DNA from: CAZYFH01 sp965197395
Lineage (GTDB): Bacteria > Acidobacteriota > Vicinamibacteria > Vicinamibacterales > UBA8438
Assembly (NCBI GenBank): GCA_965197395.1
Contig: CBDANB010000003.1
Span: 186,001 to 250,000 of the forward strand
Reading direction: 5' to 3'
Length of the DNA: 64,000 nucleotides
Part shown: positions 54,304 through 64,000 of the stretch, piece by piece
Layout of the letters: each line of letters opens with the position of its first letter
Position numbering within the stretch: the stretch's first letter is position 1
Translations under genes and position numbers: made by a program
Notes under the pieces: model-generated
What the model was told of the DNA's origin: nothing
Seen by the model: only the letters and a program-made list of their open reading frames with translations
Databases searched by the model: none

Positions 54304-55155
54304 CTACGGGACAATCTCGAAGCTCATGTCGATCGCCGGGGCCGAGTGCGTCAGCGCGCCGACCGAGATGTAGTCTGGACCCAGCGCGGCAATCGTGTCG
54401 ATGTCGGCCAACGTGACCCCACCCGAGACCTCCGTTTGTGCACGGCCGCGGCACCGCTCGACCGCTGTGCGCCGCTGGACCGGCGAGAGGTTGTCGAGCA
54501 GGACGATCGCGGCGCCGGCGGCCAGCGCCTCGTCCACCTCGTCAAGGCAATGCGCCTCGACTTCGATCGGCAGGTCGTGATCGGTCTCGCGCAGCCTGTC
54601 GACCGCCGCGGCAATCGATCCGGCCACTCGCACGTGGTTCTCCTTGATCAGCAATCCATCGTCGAGCGCCAGGCGATGATTGACCGCCCCGCCGGCCCGG
54701 ACGGCGTACTTCTCCAGCACCCGGAGCGTCGGTGTCGTCTTCCGCGTATCGAGAATCGTTGCGCGTGAGCCGGCGGCGTCGACGAACCGGCGTGTCAACG
54801 TCGCGATGCCGGACAGGCGTTGCAAAAAGTTCAGCGCCGTCCGCTCGGCGGTGAGCAATGCCGATGCAAACCCGCTCAGACGCAGGATCGTCTCCCCCGC
54901 CTCGCACGTCTCCCCGTCCTGACGCGGGCGGGTCACGTCCGCCTTGGGATCGAGCTGCAAGAACGCCTCGACCGCGATATCGAGACCGGCAAGCACGCAT
55001 GCCGTGTTCGTTTGCACCTCGCCGGTCGCGCGTGCCTCGGCCGGCACAGACGCCTCTGTCGTGATGTCTCCCCACCGCAGATCCTCGGCGAGCGCTCGGC
55101 GTACCACCTCGCGATACAGCCCGGGGTCCAGTGGGGCGAAGGGCTCCTCCCTCAC
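54304..55155 (-). CDS. nadC: Nicotinate-nucleotide pyrophosphorylase (carboxylating)
   Basis: A 283-residue quinolinate phosphoribosyltransferase for NAD synthesis. Visible blocks are LAEDLRWGDITTEASVPAE, TALNFLQRLSGIATLTRRFV, ILDTRKTTPTLRVLEKYAV, GGAVNHRLALDDGLLIKENH and VLLDNLSPVQRR with VSGGVTLADID. The GTG start overlaps the valS stop (GTGA). birA follows on the same transcript. Confidence 0.95.
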   Translation of the reverse strand: MREEPFAPLDPGLYREVVRRALAEDLRWGDITTEASVPAEARATGEVQTNTACVLAGLDIAVEAFLQLDPKADVTRPRQDGETCEAGETILRLSGFASALLTAERTALNFLQRLSGIATLTRRFVDAAGSRATILDTRKTTPTLRVLEKYAVRAGGAVNHRLALDDGLLIKENHVRVAGSIAAAVDRLRETDHDLPIEVEAHCLDEVDEALAAGAAIVLLDNLSPVQRRTAVERCRGRAQTEVSGGVTLADIDTIAALGPDYISVGALTHSAPAIDMSFEIVP

Positions 55156-57818
55156 CCACCGAGCTCCTGCAGGATCTGCTCCAGCTTGGCCTGGTGGACA
55201 CCGCGCTCCCGCTCCTGGGCGCGCGCGTCGCTCACGACCTGCGAGTCCGCGCGCTCGACGAAGGACGGGTTCTCAAGACGCGCCCGCAGGCGGCCGCGCT
55301 GCTGTACGACGTTGTCCAAATCCCGCCGCACGCGCGCCGCCTCCTTCGCCCGATCCACGATGCCCTCGAGCGGGATGTGAATCTGGAAGTCGCGCACGAC
55401 GCGCCGGACGGTGTCCGGCCTGCGCTCGACACTGGAGGCAAACTCGAGTGCCCCCAACCCGGCGAGTCGGACGATATGCGATGCGTGCGCGCGCAAGGCC
55501 GACTCCGTGTCGGCGTCGGCGCCCTGGATCAGCGCGGTGACCTTCTGCGCGGGCGGCACCCCCCACTCCGATCGGACAGTTCGTACGCCTGTCGTCACCT
55601 CCTGGAGGAGCGTCATCACGGCCACGGCCTCGTCATCTGCCCACTCCGGCTCGGGCGTGGGAAACGCCGACAACGTAATCGTTTGGTCGGTCCCACCCGC
55701 GGACCGACCATCGTCCGGCCGCTGCGGCAGGGCCTGCCAGATCTCCTCTGTCACGAACGGCACGAAGGGGTGCAACAGACGTAGGACCTGGTCATGCACC
55801 TCCAGCAGCACGGATACGGCGCGGTCTCGCACCGGGGCGTCGGCCTGGAGCTCGGGCTTGACCAGCTCGATGTACCAGTCGGCGTACTCGTGCCAAAAGA
55901 AGTGATAGAGCCGGTCGGCCGCAACGTCGAATCGGAAGCGCTCAAACGCGGCGTCGACCTCGCTCGCGAGGGCGCTCGTGCGATGCAGGATCCAGCGATG
56001 CACGACGTCGAGTGTGGCGGGCCGCGGGAGCGTCGGTCGCTCCTCGAGCGACGCCGGCACGTTCATCAGGACGAACCGGGAGGCGTTCCACACCTTGTTG
56101 ATGAACTGCCGAGCGTTCCGCAGGCGCCCCTCTGAGAGGGAGATGTCCATGCCGGGCGAGGCGAGCGAGGCCAGCGTGAAGCGAAAGGCATCCGCCCCGA
56201 TCTCCTCCATCAGCTCCAGCGGGTCAACGATGTTGCCCTTCGACTTGCTCATCTTCTGACCGTGCGCGTCACGGACGAGCGACGTGATGTACACGGATGT
56301 GAACGGCACCTCATTCCTGAACTTGAGCCCGAGCATCATCATCCGTGCCACCCAGAAAAAGATGATGTCGTGCGCCGTGATCATCAGGCTGGTCGGGTAG
56401 TAGCTGCCGAGGTCATCCGTCTCCTCGGGCCATCCCAGCGTGCTGAAGGGCCACAAGCCAGAGCTAAACCAGGTATCGAGCACATCGGTTTCCTGGCGCA
56501 GCACGCCACCGCACGTGCAGGCCGACGGGGCCGTCTCGGCGACGTGCACCGCATCGCATGACTCGCAGTACCACGCTGGGATCCGATGCCCCCACCACAG
56601 CTGGCGGGAGATGCACCAATCGTGGATGTTCGTCATCCAGTCGTTGTAGGTCTTGGTCCATGTGTCGGGTACGAATCGCGTCCGTCCCTGCGCCACCGCC
56701 TCCATCGCCGGCTCGGCGAGCGGCTTGATTCGAACGAACCATTGGGTGGACAGCAGTGGCTCGACAACGGTCGCGCACCGTTCGCAATGGCCGACCGCAT
56801 GTTCATGGTCCTCAACGCCGACGAGCACGCCGTCCGCGTCGAGCTGAGCGACGAGCGCCTTGCGTGCAGAAAACCGATCCTGGCCCGCGTAGGGGCCCGC
56901 ATCGCCCGTCATCCGACCGTCCTCGTCGATCACCGCGACCTTTCTCAACCCATGGCGCTCGCCCATGTCGAAGTCGTTCGGATCGTGCGCCGGTGTGACC
57001 TTGACCGCGCCGGTGCCGAACGCCGGGTCGACGAACGCGTCGGCGATGACCGGTAGGTCTCGCCCGATGACAGGCAGGCGCACAGTCCGGCCCACCACGT
57101 CGCGGTAGCGCTCGTCGTCCGGGTGCACCGCCACGGCGGTGTCACCGAGCATTGTCTCTGGCCGCGTCGTCGCGACCGTGACGCCACCCTCTCCCTCCGT
57201 AAACAGGTACCGGAGGTGATACAGCGTGCCCGTGGCCGGTCGGTGTATCACCTCGAGATCGGACAGCGCCGTCCGGCATCGGGGACACCAGCTGACGAGA
57301 TACGTGCCGCGATAGATGAGCCCTTCCTCATACAGCGAGACGAACACCCGTCTCACCGCCAGCGACAGCGACTCGTCGAGCGTGAATCGCTCGCGCGACC
57401 AGTCGACCGACGACCCGAGCTTTCGCATCTGACTCGTGATGGTGCCGTGACTCTGCTCGACCCACTTCCAGACGCGCTGTTCAAAGGCCGCGCGGCCGAG
57501 ATCGTGCCGCGTCTTGCCCTCCGCGGCGAGCTGTTTCTCGACGACGTTCTGCGTGGCGATGCCCGCGTGGTCGGTGCCGGGCAGCCACAACACGTCAAAC
57601 CCGCGCATGCGCTTCCAGCGGGCCACGATGTCGGGCAACGTCTGGTTCAAGGCGTGGCCTATGTGCAGCGTGCCGGTGACGTTGGGTGGCGGCAGCACCA
57701 TGCTGAACGGCGGCCGGCCAGATGTGGGGGATGCGCGGAACGCGCCCAGGGCTTCCCAGTAGGCGTACCACTTGGGATCGACCGTGGTGTGGTCAAAAGC
57801 GGTGGGAAGCGCGCGCAT
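55152..57818 (-). CDS. valS: Valine--tRNA ligase
   Basis: An 888-residue class I ValRS: PPPNVTGTLHIGHALNQTL with the HIGH motif near residue 50, WLPGTDHAGIATQ, the CP1 editing domain (ATTRPETMLGDTAVAVHP; DPNDFDMGERHGL), a zinc-type CERC..CESC region, QKMSKSKGNIVDPL (KMSKS near residue 525), the anticodon-binding domain and a C-terminal coiled coil (LEGIVDRAKEAARVRRDLDN) specific to ValRS. The ATG at 57818 is used; an earlier in-frame start adds only a short tail. Confidence 0.97.
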   Translation of the reverse strand: MRALPTAFDHTTVDPKWYAYWEALGAFRASPTSGRPPFSMVLPPPNVTGTLHIGHALNQTLPDIVARWKRMRGFDVLWLPGTDHAGIATQNVVEKQLAAEGKTRHDLGRAAFEQRVWKWVEQSHGTITSQMRKLGSSVDWSRERFTLDESLSLAVRRVFVSLYEEGLIYRGTYLVSWCPRCRTALSDLEVIHRPATGTLYHLRYLFTEGEGGVTVATTRPETMLGDTAVAVHPDDERYRDVVGRTVRLPVIGRDLPVIADAFVDPAFGTGAVKVTPAHDPNDFDMGERHGLRKVAVIDEDGRMTGDAGPYAGQDRFSARKALVAQLDADGVLVGVEDHEHAVGHCERCATVVEPLLSTQWFVRIKPLAEPAMEAVAQGRTRFVPDTWTKTYNDWMTNIHDWCISRQLWWGHRIPAWYCESCDAVHVAETAPSACTCGGVLRQETDVLDTWFSSGLWPFSTLGWPEETDDLGSYYPTSLMITAHDIIFFWVARMMMLGLKFRNEVPFTSVYITSLVRDAHGQKMSKSKGNIVDPLELMEEIGADAFRFTLASLASPGMDISLSEGRLRNARQFINKVWNASRFVLMNVPASLEERPTLPRPATLDVVHRWILHRTSALASEVDAAFERFRFDVAADRLYHFFWHEYADWYIELVKPELQADAPVRDRAVSVLLEVHDQVLRLLHPFVPFVTEEIWQALPQRPDDGRSAGGTDQTITLSAFPTPEPEWADDEAVAVMTLLQEVTTGVRTVRSEWGVPPAQKVTALIQGADADTESALRAHASHIVRLAGLGALEFASSVERRPDTVRRVVRDFQIHIPLEGIVDRAKEAARVRRDLDNVVQQRGRLRARLENPSFVERADSQVVSDARAQERERGVHQAKLEQILQELGG

Positions 57819-57872
57819 TGCCGCCGATCGTATCAGGAGCCGGTGACCGCGCACCGCGACTGGTGGCAGGGG

Positions 57873-59204
57873 CTACTTCGCGCCGGTCTTGATCCGATCG
57901 ATCTCGTCACGGACCAGCCGTTCGGCCACCTCCGAAACGATCTCCGCAGTCGTGTCGCGGACGATGGAGTCCGTCATCCGGGCGACGACGCGTTGCACGA
58001 CGTCATCGACCATCGCCTCGGGCAACGGAGTGTCCACTGTGTCCGCACCAGCAGGGGCCAGCCGCGGCGCGGGCGCGCCCTGCTCGACCGCGAGGAACGT
58101 CGCAAAGGCCTGGGCCAGCACCGAACCGGCGGCGTACTGCGGGGGTGCGGCCGCGCTCGCGGGCCCCGGCACCGGCGACCGAGAGACGGTCTCGCTCGCA
58201 ACCTCGCCGACCGGCGATCCGCCCGCGGACTCGGGTAACGCCGTCTCCGGAACCGGTGAAGACGCCACGGACGTCGGGGCCGGCTCGGACGCGGCCGTCG
58301 GGGGCGACACGGGTGCCACGGCAGGCGGCGTCGGTGGGGGCGCAGGCTTCGGCGCCGGCGCGTCGGCCAGCGGCGCGGCTGGCAACGCATCCGCCTTGGC
58401 GGCATCTTCGACCAGCGCCTCCAAGTCCAGCCGATCGAGATCCGCCGGCGGCGCGACCGATGGCGCCACCTCGGACTGCCGGCCGGTATCGTCAAGCGGC
58501 GGACCGGGCGTGGATTCGTACGCCGGCGCCGGCGTGCGTGTCGGCGCGCCGGCGGGGACCGGACCGGCGCCCGATGGCCCCTCGGTGCTAGCGAACGCCT
58601 CGTCGAGTTCGTCGAAGTAGTCGGCCAACTCGCCGTCATCAACGCGCTGCTTCGCGGCGGCCGACGATACCGACGGCGACGCTACCGGAGTCACCGGGGC
58701 CACGGGCGTCTCGACCACGGGTGGCGGCGAGGCGTGGCCTGCGGCCTCCGGAGCAGGGTCCGCCGACGACGGCGGCGTCCGGGGGGCCGCGACCGGGTCT
58801 GGTGCGGGCGGCTCAGCCGCGGCACCGGCCGCCGATGCCAACAGCTCCCGCACCTTGCCGATCACCTGCTGCGGCTCGAACGGCTTGACGAGCACCCCAT
58901 CGGAACCGACGGTCTCCGCCCGCGCCGCGTCAAGCGGTTCGAACGCGCCGGTGAGCAAGACGACGGGGATGCGTGCGAGGGTCGGATCGTTCTTGACGAA
59001 GGCGGCCACGTCGTAGCCGTCCTTCTCGGGCATGCTGGTGTCGGCCAGCACGATGTCGGGCGTGTTGGCCCTGATCTGATCGATGGCCTGCACGCCGTCG
59101 CCGACGACCTGGACGTCGATGTCCTCGTCGGCGAACGTCAGCTCGATTACACGCTGAATGGTAACGCTGTCATCGGCCAGCAACAGCTTTGGCCCCATAA
59201 TCAT
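57873..59204 (-). CDS. Response regulator with long Pro/Ala linker and C-terminal helix domain
   Basis: A 443-residue protein. The first ~120 residues are a receiver domain: LLLADDSVTIQRVIELTF with the acidic pair D11/D12, phospho-acceptor D55 in IVLADTSMPEKDGYD, VVLLTGAF and VLVKPFEP with the conserved Lys. A low-complexity linker of about 250 Pro, Ala and Asp residues follows, and then an amphipathic C-terminal region (VDDVVQRVVARMTDSIVRDT, AERLVRDEIDRIK). The layout resembles FrzS-like or polar-localisation regulators, with a partner-binding tail rather than a DNA-binding domain. No histidine kinase is adjacent. The output is unknown. Confidence 0.8.
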   Translation of the reverse strand: MIMGPKLLLADDSVTIQRVIELTFADEDIDVQVVGDGVQAIDQIRANTPDIVLADTSMPEKDGYDVAAFVKNDPTLARIPVVLLTGAFEPLDAARAETVGSDGVLVKPFEPQQVIGKVRELLASAAGAAAEPPAPDPVAAPRTPPSSADPAPEAAGHASPPPVVETPVAPVTPVASPSVSSAAAKQRVDDGELADYFDELDEAFASTEGPSGAGPVPAGAPTRTPAPAYESTPGPPLDDTGRQSEVAPSVAPPADLDRLDLEALVEDAAKADALPAAPLADAPAPKPAPPPTPPAVAPVSPPTAASEPAPTSVASSPVPETALPESAGGSPVGEVASETVSRSPVPGPASAAAPPQYAAGSVLAQAFATFLAVEQGAPAPRLAPAGADTVDTPLPEAMVDDVVQRVVARMTDSIVRDTTAEIVSEVAERLVRDEIDRIKTGAK

Positions 59205-59251
59205 TGCAGCGTATCTGCACCCGTACGGGCAGTCAAGGACGGTGGTTCGTC

Positions 59252-59677
59252 TTACGGCGAGGCGGGAGGCGTTTGGTCGTCGCTCTCGTGACGGGCGTGC
59301 TCGGCAATGTAGTCGACGATCGCTTGCATTGGTGTCCCCGGTTGAAACACGCCGTCGATGCCGACCGCCTGCAACTTCGGGATATCGATGTCCGGGATGA
59401 TCCCGCCGACGACGACGAGCACGTCGTCGAGGCCGCGTGCCTTCAACAGCTCCATGATCCGCGGACAGATGTGATTGTGCGCGCCGGACAGAATGGACAC
59501 CCCGATGGCGTCGGCGTCCTCCTGCAAGGCCGCGTCCACGATCTGCTCCGGCGTTTGACGCAGCCCCGTGTAAATCACCTCCATCCCGGCATCACGCAAC
59601 GAACGCGCGATCACCTTCGCGCCACGGTCGTGACCGTCGAGGCCGGGCTTCGCGATCACCACTCGGATCTTCCGCAT
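59252..59677 (-). CDS. mcmA2: Methylmalonyl-CoA mutase, cobalamin-binding subunit
   Basis: A 141-residue B12-binding domain protein with the DxHxxG motif in KPGLDGHDRGAKVIARSLRD (D14, H16, G19), the GVSILSGAHNHICPRIMELL block and VVVGGIIPDIDIPKLQ. In the two-gene form of methylmalonyl-CoA mutase this subunit carries adenosylcobalamin. It lies about 117 bp downstream of the catalytic subunit, with the TAAGAC repeat between. Confidence 0.93.
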   Translation of the reverse strand: MRKIRVVIAKPGLDGHDRGAKVIARSLRDAGMEVIYTGLRQTPEQIVDAALQEDADAIGVSILSGAHNHICPRIMELLKARGLDDVLVVVGGIIPDIDIPKLQAVGIDGVFQPGTPMQAIVDYIAEHARHESDDQTPPASP

Positions 59678-59703
59678 TCGCGAGGTCCAATGTCTGCACT
59701 AAA

Positions 59704-59774
59704 TGTCTTATGTCTTATGGACGGAAGCGCCCTGGAGTCGGGGCCCCTAAGACCTAGGACCTAAGACGTAAGAC
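59704..59774. repeat. TTATGTC/TAAGACC inverted repeat array between mutase subunits
   Basis: A left arm (59704-59720, two to three copies of GTCTTATG) and a right arm (59746-59774, four copies of a CCTAAGAC-like word) are imperfect reverse complements around a 25-nt spacer. The family is the same as at 19938-20025, and in both cases the array separates two genes of one functional unit. Confidence 0.75.
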
Positions 59775-59794
59775 CGAGCTACGAGCACCGCCGC

Positions 59795-61414
<1,620 letters not shown>

Positions 61415-61419
61415 GGACG

Positions 61420-63561
61420 TCAAGAGTCGAGGCGGAACGCGATGAGCTCGGTCGTCTCACCTGCGGGCGTCGTCGCAGTCAGCTCGATGATGTACTCGCC
61501 GCGTGGCAGGCTCACGGGTGTGAGAAGGACCTGGAACGGGCGCCCATCCGTCGCCGGCTCGACATCAAGGGGGTAGAGGGTGCCGCCGCTTCGGTTGAGC
61601 AGCCGCGCTTCGACGGTCGGGACGATGTCGCCGGGTGAGTACGCCTCGAATCGGACGAGCACCTGGTCTGTGCGGCGAAAATCGCGCGACGCCGTGGGCG
61701 GCACGTCGAAGTCATTGACGATCTCGCGGAGCTGGAGCGCGTTGCCCGCACGCACGAACGAAGGGGTGCTCAGCACAACGTCGGGCCCGGTGAAGTCAGG
61801 GATCTCGATCTTGTTCCGGTCGCGATCGAGCACCTCGCCGCCCTCGCCTTCGATGGCCAAGCTCATCTGCATCACCCCCGGGTCGGCCTCGAACTCGATC
61901 CGGGTCACCGGTGGCGGCGCTCCCGCGCTGCGACTGCGGGTCGTTCCGCGACCGGCGCGCGCCGCCTGTTCAGGAACGCGCCCTCGAAAATAGGCGCCGC
62001 CGCTGTCGCCCATCGCCGTCACGAGCACCCGTGACGCGGCCTCGCGCCGTCCGCGGACCTGAACCGGCTCCCAGACAAACGTCACGCGCGTCTTGCCGTT
62101 CGACGCCGGCGCGGTGCCGACCCATGTACGCACGAGACGACCGTGTTGGGGCTCTGCCAGCGCGGACAACGCCATGTCGACCGCTTTCGGCGGCTCGTTG
62201 GCCGTGGTTGTCAGCGCGCGCTCAGCGTCCCGCTCGGTGATAGCCCAGTAGCCAGGGCGCGCCCGCACGCGCACCCCTTCTCGCCGTATGCGCACGTCGA
62301 TCTCGTGGAACTTCCCGTCCGTGGCCGCCACGCTGGAGTTGTAGCCGAGCAGGTAGTAGGAGCTCGAGTCCTTGAGCATCTGTTGGAGGCCGGGCACGAG
62401 GTCGTTCGTGTTGACAATGGCGCGGCCATCGGTCTGCTCCGCGAGCACGCGCAGCGAGTCCTGCGTCCCACGCAGGGCGCGCTGGTCGGTGCGGAAGCCG
62501 ACGGCGGGCTGATCGAGGTCGAATTCGAAGACGGCCAAGCCGCGGGGATCGACCGTGTATAGCGATGCATTGAACCGGTTCGCCGTCTCGGTGACGCGCT
62601 GCAGGTTCATCATCATCATGCTGGCCTCGAAGAACGAAGAGGTTTCCTCGAACGGGCTGCCGCCGGCGAAGGGATTGCCCCGATCCGGGTTGCCGATCCC
62701 CATCTCCGCGTTCTGGTCGCGCAACTGCGGCGGGACGTAATCCGTGTATCCCTCGCTCACCACGAGGACGGACTTGCGGCCCTCCCGCAACCCACCGAGG
62801 TAGACCATCAACCCCCGCAACGCCGACAGCGAGACGTCGTTGCGAATCCGCTCGACGATCATGGTGGAGTAGTGGTTGTATCGCGCTTCGAACTGGTTGC
62901 GTACCTCGTAGTCGTACTTGACACCCCGAAACTGCTTGACGGCGGTGATGATCGCCTCGTGGTCTCGGGTCAGCCGCACGTCGGAGAGTGGCATCAGCGG
63001 ATACATCATCCCGACGAGGTCGGTCGGGATGAGGTCGTTCTCGAGAAAGTCCGTCAGCATCATCCCCGCACGGATACTGTTGCCCTCACGCACGTGGTAG
63101 TCGTCGAGGAAGATCACAAACACACGGACGTCGGCCTGCCCCGCCGCGAGCTCCAGATCGGACCGGCGGATGCCAACCTCGGTCAGCGGCTCGCCGTCGA
63201 GCTGCGACAACGTGTCGATTTCGATGCGCTGGAACGAGTCGACGTCCTGGAGGATGTCGTCCTCGTACACCTCGAAGTCGTCGAGCGTGAGGTCTGTGAC
63301 GTGGTTGCCGTCCCCATCGGTCGCGATGACGTCGACGCGGATGTAGTTGATGCCGGTGCGGAAGATCGGCGTTGGCGACTGCGGATCGGCCGCGTCCTCC
63401 GCCCCCGCGTCGACCGGCGATGCTTGCGTCTCCGCTTGTTGCTGAGACGCGGCTGTCTCGTCAGGCGCCGGCTGGGTCTGCCGCTGTTCGGCTCTACCGG
63501 GGGTTATCGACAGCAAACCGAGAGCGATGACGACACAGGTGGCCGTTCGCTGATGTCTCAT
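61420..63561 (-). CDS. Secreted VWFA-related domain protein
   Basis: A 713-residue protein with a signal peptide (MRHQRTATCVVIALGLLSIT) and Gln/Pro/Ala-rich spacer, then a domain that opens IRVDVIATDGDGNHVTDLTL and DFEVYEDDILQDVDSFQRIE, the hallmark start of VWFA-related proteins abundant in Acidobacteriota. A von Willebrand A-like core follows (FVIFLDDYHVREGNS, the MIDAS-like DDYH position, and SVLVVSEGYTDYVPPQL), and a beta-rich C-terminal half. Function is unknown, perhaps extracellular adhesion or binding. It precedes mcmA1 but no functional link is evident. Confidence 0.85.
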   Translation of the reverse strand: MRHQRTATCVVIALGLLSITPGRAEQRQTQPAPDETAASQQQAETQASPVDAGAEDAADPQSPTPIFRTGINYIRVDVIATDGDGNHVTDLTLDDFEVYEDDILQDVDSFQRIEIDTLSQLDGEPLTEVGIRRSDLELAAGQADVRVFVIFLDDYHVREGNSIRAGMMLTDFLENDLIPTDLVGMMYPLMPLSDVRLTRDHEAIITAVKQFRGVKYDYEVRNQFEARYNHYSTMIVERIRNDVSLSALRGLMVYLGGLREGRKSVLVVSEGYTDYVPPQLRDQNAEMGIGNPDRGNPFAGGSPFEETSSFFEASMMMMNLQRVTETANRFNASLYTVDPRGLAVFEFDLDQPAVGFRTDQRALRGTQDSLRVLAEQTDGRAIVNTNDLVPGLQQMLKDSSSYYLLGYNSSVAATDGKFHEIDVRIRREGVRVRARPGYWAITERDAERALTTTANEPPKAVDMALSALAEPQHGRLVRTWVGTAPASNGKTRVTFVWEPVQVRGRREAASRVLVTAMGDSGGAYFRGRVPEQAARAGRGTTRSRSAGAPPPVTRIEFEADPGVMQMSLAIEGEGGEVLDRDRNKIEIPDFTGPDVVLSTPSFVRAGNALQLREIVNDFDVPPTASRDFRRTDQVLVRFEAYSPGDIVPTVEARLLNRSGGTLYPLDVEPATDGRPFQVLLTPVSLPRGEYIIELTATTPAGETTELIAFRLDS

Positions 63562-63571
63562 CCAAGCCTCG

Positions 63572-63599
63572 TTGGCACGGCGTCAGTCAATGATAGCAT
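63572..63599. promoter_or_regulatory. Overlapping divergent promoters, VWFA gene and acyl-CoA dehydrogenase
   Basis: On the plus strand TTGGCA (63572-63577), a 16-bp spacer and TAGCAT (63594-63599) precede the acyl-CoA dehydrogenase ATG by about 31 bp, with GGAGG as ribosome site. On the minus strand TATCAT (63595-63590) is a good -10 for the VWFA gene, though its -35 is weak. The two -10 regions overlap, so the promoters are likely to interfere. Confidence 0.45.
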
Positions 63600-63630
63600 C
63601 GCTCGTTGCGGTCTCCCGGAGGTCCACGCC

Positions 63631-64000
63631 ATGCCCGATGTTGCCGACCACACCCCGCCATTGACGTCCGTGTCCGAGGACGAGCGGCTGCTTCGGGCCA
63701 ACGTGCGCGCGTTCGCGGAGGCCGAAGTGGCGCCGCTGTCACGTGAGATGGATGACCGTGCCGAGATGCCGCGGGCGCTGATCGACAAGCTGTTCGAGCT
63801 GGGGATCATGGGCATCGAGATTCCCGAAACCCACGGCGGCGCCGGCGCGCATTTCTTCATGTCGGTGATTGCCGTGGAGGAACTGTCCCGCGTCGATCCC
63901 TCGGTGGCCGTCGTCGTCGACGTGCAGAACACCCTCGTCGTGAACGCGCTGATGCGATGGGGGTCGGATGACGTGACCCGTCGGTTCCTGCCAAGGCTCG
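63631..64000 (+). CDS. Acyl-CoA dehydrogenase, N-terminal part (cut by window edge)
   Basis: The visible 123 residues start MPDVADHTPPLTSVSEDERL and give the N-terminal helical domain of an acyl-CoA dehydrogenase: VRAFAEAEVAPLSREMDDRA, LFELGIMGIEIPETHGGAGA and VIAVEELSRVDPSVAVVVDV. The FAD-binding and catalytic parts lie outside the window. It differs from the enzyme at 29295-30476 and resembles the short/branched-chain group (HGGAGAHF..SVEELSRVD). GGAGG lies 11 bp before the ATG. Confidence 0.88.
   Translation, partial: MPDVADHTPPLTSVSEDERLLRANVRAFAEAEVAPLSREMDDRAEMPRALIDKLFELGIMGIEIPETHGGAGAHFFMSVIAVEELSRVDPSVAVVVDVQNTLVVNALMRWGSDDVTRRFLPRL

Overview
The window reads as a high-GC, Gram-negative chromosome, most likely an Acidobacteriota of the Vicinamibacteria type. 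This is an inference from content: an outer-membrane and lipid A gene set (bamA, skp, fabZ-lpxA, lpxI, lolC/D, lnt), a VWFA-related secreted protein of the class typical of Acidobacteria, a futalosine-type menaquinone cluster, split methylmalonyl-CoA mutase genes, and FecR, DUF2085 and DUF6677-like proteins. GTG starts and 1-4 bp stop/start overlaps (ATGA, GTGA, TAATG, TAGTG) are very common, so most genes sit in translationally coupled operons. From 1 to 38.3 kb every gene but one is on the minus strand.

Layout in minus-strand order. clpC (own promoter) is followed by bamA, skp, a 48-codon ORF, a fabZ-lpxA fusion, lpxI and a Gfo/Idh oxidoreductase. Next come menaquinone genes: an mqnE-like gene that lacks the radical-SAM cysteines, mqnA, mqnC, an amidohydrolase, mqnP, ubiX and menG/ubiE. 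Then follow a TonB-like protein, a 31-codon membrane ORF, miaA, hfq and the start of a dGTPase gene (1-202, cut by the window edge). Upstream of clpC (19-30 kb) lies a long operon series: acyl-CoA dehydrogenase, meaB, methylmalonyl-CoA epimerase, mtnP, a PfkB kinase, four small membrane proteins, enoyl-CoA hydratase, ribH, nusB, lysS, lolC, lolD. The 30-33 kb stretch is the accessory part: a beta-barrel protein, two tandem paralogous secreted proteins and several copies of a dispersed GC-hairpin repeat. Then hemW, a DnaC-like helicase loader, hspR, dnaJ and dnaK, with dnaK and a FecR gene divergent from a 224-bp AT-rich promoter region.

From 38.5 to 64 kb the strands mix: fecR and a class A PBP (+); prfB with its programmed frameshift, lnt, a SPOR protein, slipin, nfeD and a V4R-like protein (-); mobA and argS (+); an unknown conserved protein, an IS200-type insertion, then valS-nadC-birA-coaX (-); a response regulator, the two methylmalonyl-CoA mutase subunits and a VWFA protein (-); and a partial acyl-CoA dehydrogenase (+) at the right edge.

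The genes join into a few themes: envelope assembly, menaquinone synthesis by the futalosine route, propionyl/methylmalonyl-CoA metabolism (mcmA1, mcmA2, mce, meaB, acyl-CoA dehydrogenases), protein quality control (clpC, dnaK, dnaJ, hspR) and translation. The least expected observations are the cysteine-free MqnE-like protein inside the menaquinone operon, the absence of lpxD where it normally sits, a family of intergenic repeats built on GGGGC-GNA-GCCCC hairpins, a second family of TAAGAC hairpins, an 11-G tract inside menG, an Asn-Gly hexanucleotide repeat inside bamA, and small membrane ORFs tied to their neighbours by overlapping stop/start codons. I saw no tRNA, rRNA or CRISPR array.
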